A stretch of DNA of 64,000 bases from Adenophora triphylla var. japonica. Lineage: Eukaryota > Streptophyta > Magnoliopsida > Asterales > Campanulaceae. The first letter of the stretch is position 1; each line of letters opens with the position of its first letter. A model generated the notes under the pieces. That model ran no database searches and was not told the origin of the DNA. It saw only the letters and a program-made list of their open reading frames with translations. This document shows positions 57,216-64,000 of this stretch, piece after piece. Where the stretch lies: assembly GCA_022495995.1 (NCBI GenBank), contig JAFEMH010007492.1, positions 23,728-87,727 of the forward strand, written 5' to 3'. The translations under genes were made by a program, and so were the position numbers.

Positions 57216-57817
57216 TGTTTTGGTAGAAAAAAAAAACAATAATGTCGAATCTTGACTTAGGAAGTGTATGGATTTAAACAATAAGGAGGGGAATTTGGAA
57301 TTCGATTAAATGGAACAAATGCATGAAAATAAGGAATGACACAAGGATTTTGTTAACGAGGAAAACCTTAGAGATAATAATCTCTTCGAAAAAAAACCCC
57401 TGGAGTTAGGTCTCCAACCTTAAATGTTTCACTATAAAAATCGTAGTTACAAGTTGGAAGACAATGGAAATGTTTACAAGCCGTGTGTATGTAGAGTGAC
57501 CGTGAATGTGTGTCTTTTTTCATCTCCATGTCCCCTTTAAATAATAAAGACTTTAAACGGATAATAACAACTTCCTATAATCTCGACATGCATAGTTATC
57601 TTCACAACGTCCAAAGGTCAAGTCCTCCTTAACGTTGAAGAAAGGTTGATCGTGCTTGGTCATATCCCGATTTTATCTCTTCTGATTTACTGTAAAATAA
57701 TAATGAATAATATTAAATAAAATGAATAAATAAATATTATGCAATACTTATAGTGGAATATCATCTTGACATGCAGGAACAACTGAGAATGTCACCATGC
57801 TGAAAATACCCATAACA
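57216..57817 (-). repeat. 5' LTR of the Tat gypsy element
   Basis: 602 bp, starting tgttttggtag and ending cataaca on the + strand. The TSD AGTAA follows at 57,818-57,822. About twenty substitutions and one indel separate it from the 3' LTR by eye. Confidence 0.93.
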
Positions 57818-57822
57818 AGTAA

Positions 57823-58729
57823 TATGCAATTGTAAGGGTCGAATATAAAGACACTCGTGAATAAACAAATATATTTTAATATTTCAAAAAGTAGTAAAAA
57901 GGAATTTTTGGTTGGTTTGATTGATTAAACTAAGAAAACAAGAATTAAAGCAAGTAAGAAATAAAGATAAGCAAGAGATTCATTAATTGAGATTATAACT
58001 ATTATCACTTTATGATATTTCAAATCATATAAAAAGAAATCAATCTCATTCAAGGGTTCGTTCACAAAAAATTAGGGTTGAAAAGATTTATATATTTCGC
58101 TAGGTTAATATAAACATTAGATCACTAATGATTTCTCTATTGATTAATATATTTCGATAGGTCAAAATAAAAATTCGAGAGATTCAATTCAAATCATAAG
58201 AACAATAGAACAAAAATTCACTTGAATTCCGCTAGGTTATATATTGAATCTATTCATATCAACAATGTCCGATGCATAAATCATTCACGCTAATGAAATG
58301 ATTTATAACCAAATAAATTCAAGAAATAAAAGAGTATATTAATTATACAATTGATCTTAAGAACAATCTTTAAAAATATTGAGAAAAACAAGAATGAAAA
58401 AGAAGTAGGAAAAATTAAAACCTTATCATAAAAATCAATAGTTAATCACCCTAATAAAATAAAAAATAAAAAATATCACCAAATTCACAAACCAAATAAT
58501 TTAGCCACTAAAGGCCATAAAAGAAAATAATAAAAACCTGATTTCTTTGACCTTGAAATAAAAACTTGTAAAACCTAAACTAAGAATATGATGATCCAAA
58601 AAAACCTAACTATATAGTGTTATTTATATGCTAGCGTGGAGGACTAGTTTCCTTATTTGAGCATAATTTCCACAAATTCCCTTTCCATCCGGAGAAGGGA
58701 GCCACGTTCATGGAATCCGCATGGGTGCA
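57823..58729. other. AT-rich DNA without a recognised gene
   Basis: Continues the pre-insertion sequence left of 13,609. Three or four loose copies of tttcg(c/a)taggttaatat occur between about 58,095 and 58,250. There are no open frames of interest. It may be part of an older LTR element. Confidence 0.5.
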
Positions 58730-58737
58730 GTCCCCCT

Positions 58738-59657
58738 TAGGGTTAGGGATGGCAACGGGGCGGATTCGGGGCGAGTTCTTCATTTTTCAAACCCGCCCAT
58801 ATAGTCACCTACCCTTTCCCGAACCCGCCCCGCCCCGTTACTTGCATTACCCGAGCCCACCCCGCCCCGCCCCGATAGTTAACCAAAATGAAAATTTAAA
58901 CAAAAAATTTAAACAGAACAGGAAAAGAACATATTTGGAGAAACATTGTTTGGTTACAGTAACAGAAACAATTCCATTCCATCAGCAACAAAGCAATTCC
59001 ATTCCATCAGCAACAAAACAAAGCATGAGTTTCAGTAACAGTAATTGGCAAATGAAAACATATTACAGTAACAGAAACAAAGCAATTTCATTGTGAACAT
59101 AAACATTGCATTAATAGGAAAAGACCCCAACTCTCATACATATGCAAATCAATTCCAGAAAAATTAATAATTTCAAATAGCTGTTGGACAGAAGAGTCAT
59201 CTTGATTTGGGGTGTATAGAGGAAGTACCTGCGATGGCGATAGAGAGGTGATGGCGATGGCGAAGGCGATGGAGATGGCTCACGGCTGCGGGGGAAGGAC
59301 GCCGCCGCGGTGGGGGTGCGGCGCAAACTGGGAAGTGGGAGGGATTGACGGCTTGCGGACTGCGGTGGGGTGCGGCGAAGTGGGAACTGGGAGTGGGAGA
59401 GAAGAGGAAAAGAATTGGGAGAGGAGAGGAGGAAATGAAGGAACGGGGAGGGAACCCTAACCCTAAGCCGCTAAGCGTCGCTTTTAGTCAGTTAAGGGTA
59501 ATTTTGTAATTTCCTAGCTAATTGGGGCGGGTTCGGGGCGGGGGTAAACCCGAATCCTATAAAAATTCGGCGGGTTTTCAATTTTGAATCCAAACCCGAT
59601 CTATTAGGGTCGGGTCTTTTCGGGTTCGGGTCGGGTTTCAGGTTTTTGCCATCCCTA
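58738..59657. mobile_element. hAT-like element with exact 8-bp TSD
   Basis: The inverted ends are TAGGGATGGCAACGGGGCGG at 58,744 and the matching ..TTTTTGCCATCCCTA at 59,657. The left edge carries an extra tagggt. GTCCCCCT is duplicated exactly at 58,730-58,737 and 59,658-59,665. The arms contain repeated cccgccccgcccc / ggcgggttcggg words. The centre (about 59,210-59,470) is a G-rich segment with gatggcgatggcg repeats unrelated to the arms. No transposase. Confidence 0.85.
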
Positions 59658-59739
59658 GTCCCCCTCAACCTCTCGTAAAAGCGCACGGTCGCTCCATCTT
59701 CACCTTGTGAACACCCTAAGTGATGCGGAGTTAATACAG

Positions 59740-60206
59740 GGCCATATATATACTCACTCCCTCCGTTAGTTAAGGTATGTCTCAAGTTTAAGCTTTCTCT
59801 CTCCTCTTTCTAGAAATGTATTATGAAATGTTATGAATGAGATTGATGATTCTCACGCCGGAGGGTTTTGGGGGGAAAGACCTCCCACCCCTAACGGTGT
59901 TTTGCCTTGTAGGTTTCACGTTATATCGGACTCGAAGAGCTTTCTTCACGATCGGACATCGTTCTTATCCCCGGTCAATTACGTGCAATCCGTTTGATGG
60001 TGTACCATCAGAAACCATTTTTCGACATTCCAGAATTGAGGATAGGCTGACCTCCAACCTGTTCTGTGGGTTCACTAATAGGCGAAGGGGTAGAAAATTG
60101 ATGGGAGAAATTGAGAAAACCATTCCGGAAATTTTCTCTCACTGTTGAAAACTTCTTTAAAGAAAATACTTCTTTAAAGCATGGCTAAGTTGATGATAGA
60201 GTTGGC
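59740..60206 (+). repeat. Dispersed repeat copy 2, first part
   Basis: Direct-orientation homologue of 5,128-5,590. Shared segments include ttatgaaat(g/a)ttatgaatga, ctaacggtgttttg, cattccagaattgagg and cgaaggggtagaaaattgat. It has no coding capacity that I recognise. Confidence 0.8.
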
Positions 60207-60690
60207 TGACTTTGGAAGATGAAAAAGGGTTTCTTTGATATTTCAAATTACAAACATGCCCTCCATATCAATTTGTTTAATTGATGACTGGGCATTTTGT
60301 CTTAAAATCTGGGCCACTTGTTTATCAAGACACTCTTGATGATAAGATAATCTCGAAGGCTTCCATCTCAATCTCTCATCTCTCATTCTACCGTGTGAAT
60401 ACATTTTTAATCCAAAAAATTGACGTATCATTTACAATTAATTCAAATAAAAATAATAATCACGAAAAAACCTAAAATGAACATGCAAATTATTATTAAT
60501 TTGATACAATAAGAATTTTTAAATTTTTATTAAAATCATTATTTTTTACATAAATTATTTGTCAAATTTATATCAATTTGACTAAAATTACTCCACTATA
60601 TTCTCTGCATCCCATTTGAAAATGTCTTTTGGCATAAGTTAAGCTTTTGATCCAAACATTAATACAATGTCTAATTGTCATTTTATTGAA
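60207..60690. other. AT-rich spacer
   Basis: Unique to copy 2 of the dispersed repeat. No gene or element end is recognised. Confidence 0.5.
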
Positions 60691-60865
60691 ATTCTAAAAA
60701 TGTTATTGATAAATCATTAAATGGTTTATGAATAACGAATTTAAGAAAATTTCAATAAAGATATTAGATTTGTATTTATGGCGTTGGGTCAAAAGTTTAC
60801 TTATGTTGATCAAAAGAACCTGCTGTCTTCCCGAATTAGAAGCGTATGAAGTAATCTTTGTGAAT
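60691..60865 (+). repeat. Dispersed repeat copy 2, second part
   Basis: Matches 6,331-6,475, with shared ttgataaatcattaaat, aagaaaatttcaataa and gggtcaaaa(g)tttacttatg. Confidence 0.7.
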
Positions 60866-62376
60866 GTGTGCCCAAATTTTTTTGTTTGTTGGATTCACGC
60901 GAGTTTGAAGACATCCGGTTTAATTTGAAAAACGGAGTCGCCACATGCCATTTTGATTACCTCAGAAACTTTGAAAAAAAAAAAAAAAAAGAGAATTTTT
61001 TGATGGGTTCGGAGAGTTAAGTTACTCCCTCGTGGAAAGAAATCGGATCGTCGTTCACTCCATGCCAAGTCATTTGCGCTTGCGGAAGCCCTCCCAAGAT
61101 CCCGTTAATCGTCTTTGCCCTTTCTGCCGCGTGCGCCTTCTTGTGTGCGTGTGTTTGAAAATAAGGAGGGAATGTCCCAAGTCGTCTTCCTTAGGACGTA
61201 CGAAACCCATTTGGCTTGGCTTGTCGGCTCTGGGATTTCTTGGATTTTATGTATTCGGGATTATGATCCTGAGTCCCTCGTCTTGGACTTGTGATCATCG
61301 CTTTTTTTTTTAGACCTCGAGGCTTCATGCGTGCAGATCGAAGAATGACTCTTTTTATAGTCAAAGATGAGGTTAACTTTAGAAAGGAAGGGTCGCTTAG
61401 CCCATCGTAATTCTACGGTTAAGATGATCGAGCTCGTATGGATGCTTCGTACTCATCTTAGAAAGCGAAGTAATCGGAGCATATAGGGTTGAGTGTCCCA
61501 CTTTCTACAAGAGATTATGAAACCTTTATGGAAGGAACGATGTAAAGATAGGATCTTTTACACCTGGTCCGATTTCGGCGTTACTAATGGGGGAATGAGG
61601 GAATGCATGTAAAAATGACATTTTTAATGAGAAAGATGACATTTTTGGGTTGCAAAGGATGCATTTGATTTAAAGAAATGATCTTTATTGCAAGGATGCA
61701 TAAGACACAATTTTTATGCAAATGATGCATTTTTACGAAGAAATTTGGAATTCAATATGCAAAGGATGCATAAAGATTGCATTTTGGAAAGCATAGGATG
61801 TAGTTTATGGTAAAGATATTAGGATCTTTAAAGCAAATGATGCTTGAAAAAGGGATTTTGAATGCGAAAGGATGCATTTTTATTGAAAAGCATTTGATTT
61901 TTATATGCAAAGAATGCATAAAGATGACATTTTCATTGGAAAATAGGGGTTTTAGGTGCAAAGAGATGCACCTTTATGGATAAAGACTACATTTTTAAAG
62001 GCAAATGGTGCCTAATGCATTTGCACGAAAGGGGAAGTGGGGATTATAAAGATATGATCTTTAATCTATCAAGTCCCGAAGCAAGATAAAAAGCAATGCA
62101 ATGGCAGAGCAATATATAAAGCAATTAAGATGCAAGGTTAGGGCGTGCGAGGATTTACCAAGCAGCTAATGGCTTCCTTTTCTTCTTTGGATGAAGCTAG
62201 GAGGAGAGAGAGATTGATTCTTGGGCCTTCAAGGAGGAGGGAGATGACTTCTTGAGCTTCTTCTTTCACCTTCACTTGAACTTCCAAACCGTTGCTTGGG
62301 AGGTTTCTTCACGTATGACATGCAGTATTTGTGGGTTGATTTTGTTGTTGTTGTAAAATGGGTAAGTAAAGGGCTC

Positions 62377-62440
62377 TGTTTATAAAGGGCGATGCGGAAA
62401 TCGCCAATGAAGCCGTGCGGCTAGGGACCTCGAGCTAATG
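62377..62440 (-). promoter_or_regulatory. Putative LTR promoter with upstream palindrome
   Basis: TATAAACAG is read on the - strand. GCCGCACGGC and a GAGGTCCC word lie about 28-48 bp upstream, in the position equivalent to the GTCCGTACGGAC and CCGCGCGG palindromes of the other long LTRs. Confidence 0.55.
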
Positions 62441-63224
62441 TAGCCAGGTGCGGCATTATCCCATGACTCGGTATTTCTAGAACCATGCAAGGTGGCAATA
62501 TCTAGAAGCTTCCTCCCAATTAAGAAAAACGTGTTTCTTAATTGGGAAGGCTCCCTTTCAGCCTTTTATTCAATTTGGAACCTGTTCCCAGGAAATATTT
62601 CCGGAACACTAGGAAGAAGGTCCTGAGAATTACCTAGGAAATCTCTATCGAAATTGCCGGGAAATTGCTAACCGGAAGGCATGAGCCTGATTTGGGTACT
62701 TACAGAAGCCCTTCTGGGCTTAACGTCACTTGCAAGGCGAGTGGGCCGTTGTCGATAGAAAGGATCCGATCCGGCGAATGCCGAGACGGATCGAGAGACC
62801 GAAGTGGTCGGGAGTGGAGTGAACCTCTGGAAGGCTAATGCTACGTATCCCGAGTGGGAATCAAGCCGGAGCCGTAGTTCGGAATAGATCCGGGGGAATG
62901 GAGAAGAAGCGGTCTCTTCTTTGAGGAAGTAAAAGAAACAATGACCTAAGAGGAATTGAAACTAAATTGATCCTACTTTGGGGATATGCTTGGAGTGACC
63001 AATGTGGTCGGATATCTCGAACCTCTACGAGGGTTACTTCATCACCGATGAATGACGAAGAAACGGGGTGACCAAAGCTGGTCGGATGGCCGGACCTTTA
63101 TAAAAGGCTACCTACGTATCCCGAAGGAATCAAGCCTTGATCGTAGTTCAAGCATCACTGGGAGGTTAGGAACGAAGTGCTCTAGGATCCTCGAAGGTCT
63201 TGACAATTAATGGAGGTTGTCACA

Positions 63225-63790
63225 CTGGTTGACAATTAATGGAGGTTGTCACCTGAGGAAACTAGAGCTTCTACGTCACTTGCTCGAGGAGATAGAGGTA
63301 GCTGGGGAAGTTGAGAGAAACTTGAGCGTACGTCACTATCTGGGGATAGAGGAATTTAGCTTAAGTTTAGAGAACTTAGCATACGTAACTCATCCTGGAT
63401 AGAGGTAGCTTAAGTTTAGAAGAACTTGAGCGTACGTCGCTATTCGGGATAGAGGTAGCTTAAGTTAAGAGGAACTTTGAAAGCATACGTCACTATCCTG
63501 GATAGAGGTAGCTTAAGTTTAGGAAGAACTTGAGCGTACGTACGCTATTCGGGATAGAGGTAGCTTGTATTTAGAAGAACTTGAGCGTACGTCACTGCTC
63601 AAGGGAGTAGAGGTAGCTTAAGTTAAGAGGAACTCGAGCATACGTCGCTATCTGGGATAGAGGTATCTAAAGTTTAGAGAACTTAGCATACGTCGCTATG
63701 CAGGATAGAGGTATCTAAAGTTTAGAGAACTTAGCGTACGTCGCTATCCCGAGGATAAGAGGCAAGCTAAGTTTAGAGTTTTGACTGACA
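63225..63790. repeat. Minisatellite, about 48-50-bp unit, about 11 copies
   Basis: The unit is built on cgtacgtc(a/g)ctat, gggatagaggtagc, ttaagtttaga and gaacttgag. Unit length varies by a few bases through small indels. It occupies the U3 position that holds different arrays in the related LTRs. Confidence 0.9.
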
Positions 63791-64000
63791 ATTCGGAGGT
63801 TGTCATTAGCGTTATCCCGTTATAACGGAATTAACGGAGGCGACTGGGAAAAAAAGCTTAATTGCTTAGGAGATGAGGGACATCTTCTGAAAAGGACGTT
63901 ATCTCAGTTAAAGGATAACGGGAATTGTAGGCCCAAGTGGAAAGTCTAGGGACAGGATTGTAATTTTCTGCTCAGAGCGAATGAGGCCGCCCGGCATGAG

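Larger units (their letters stand above)
13614..57817 (-). mobile_element. Tat-lineage Ty3/gypsy retrotransposon expanded to 44 kb by nested insertions
   Basis: The two LTRs (13,614-14,201 and 57,216-57,817) start TG and end CA, lie in the same orientation, and are flanked by the 5-bp TSD AGTAA at 13,609-13,613 and 57,818-57,822. Reading the - strand from the right, the order is 5' LTR, primer-binding site, gag, protease, RT, RNase H, a second archaeal-type RNase H, integrase (interrupted), an oppositely oriented spliced gene, and 3' LTR. The dual RNase H and the extra gene between pol and the 3' LTR are marks of the plant Tat lineage. The LTRs differ at about twenty positions by eye. Gag and pol carry stops and frameshifts. 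Without insertions the element would be roughly 9-10 kb. Confidence 0.9.
60920..64000 (-). mobile_element. Long LTR of a third Tat/Ogre-like element, continuing past the window
   Basis: On the - strand it ends with GGCATGTGGCGACTCCG near 60,946-60,930, as the other long LTRs do. A TATAAACA box is at 62,384-62,377, and conserved ACTACG..TACGTAG boxes are at 62,841-62,880 and 63,112-63,149. Its arrays are unrelated to those of the other two LTR types. R/U5 contains a diffuse repeat of gcaaa(g)gatgcat words (61,590-62,040). The right part is cut by the window edge. No coding sequence is seen. Confidence 0.75.

Overview
This is a stretch of a plant nuclear genome, most likely a eudicot, made almost entirely of nested transposable elements. 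The plant assignment rests on spliced GT..AG exons, plant-type Ty1/copia and Tat-lineage Ty3/gypsy elements, CACTA (En/Spm) elements with a Transposase_24-type gene, Stowaway-type MITEs (TA target sites, CTCCCTCCGTCCC ends), hAT-like MITEs and a captured plant KIN-14 kinesin fragment. I found no intact host gene, no tRNA or rRNA gene and no CRISPR array. Boundaries come from terminal dinucleotides, primer-binding sites and target-site duplications (TSDs) read by eye. Divergence figures are by-eye counts.

Left flank (1-13,608). Positions 1 to about 3,860 are a long LTR, read on the + strand and full of short tandem arrays. Small elements follow: three Stowaway-type MITEs, one hAT-like element and a dispersed repeat that recurs at 59.7-60.9 kb. 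A broken copia pol relic (8.3-13.1 kb) is split by a truncated CACTA element at 10.0-12.97 kb. That CACTA still carries a six-exon Transposase_24-like gene whose frames all join.

Central nest (13,614-57,817). One Tat-lineage gypsy element on the - strand, bounded by the TSD AGTAA, has grown to 44 kb by later insertions. Copia-A (17,018-38,032, TSD TATTC) sits between the end of pol and the 3' LTR. Copia-B (17,534-30,468, TSD ACAAG/TCAAG) sits inside the 3' LTR of copia-A. A CACTA element (19,763-24,652, TSD TGT) sits in the decayed pol of copia-B and carries exons of a KCA-type kinesin gene. A second large element (39,036-52,532), with 3.36 kb LTRs and gag but no visible pol, interrupts the gypsy integrase. 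The gypsy also carries a spliced gene on the opposite strand (14.5-16.3 kb), next to its 3' LTR.

Right flank (57,823-64,000). This holds AT-rich DNA, a hAT-like element with an exact 8-bp TSD, the second copy of the dispersed repeat, and another long LTR (from about 60.92 kb to the window end, - strand) related to those at 1-3.86 kb and 39-52.5 kb. These long LTRs share a conserved ACTACG..TACGTAG box, a palindrome just upstream of the TATA box, and a GGCGTGGCGACTC-like (or GGCATGTGGCGACTC) end. Their minisatellite arrays differ completely between elements.

The loci do not form a pathway. The window is best read as a timed record of insertions. By-eye LTR divergence falls from about 4% (gypsy) to about 2% (copia-A) to about 1.3% (copia-B), in the same order as the nesting.
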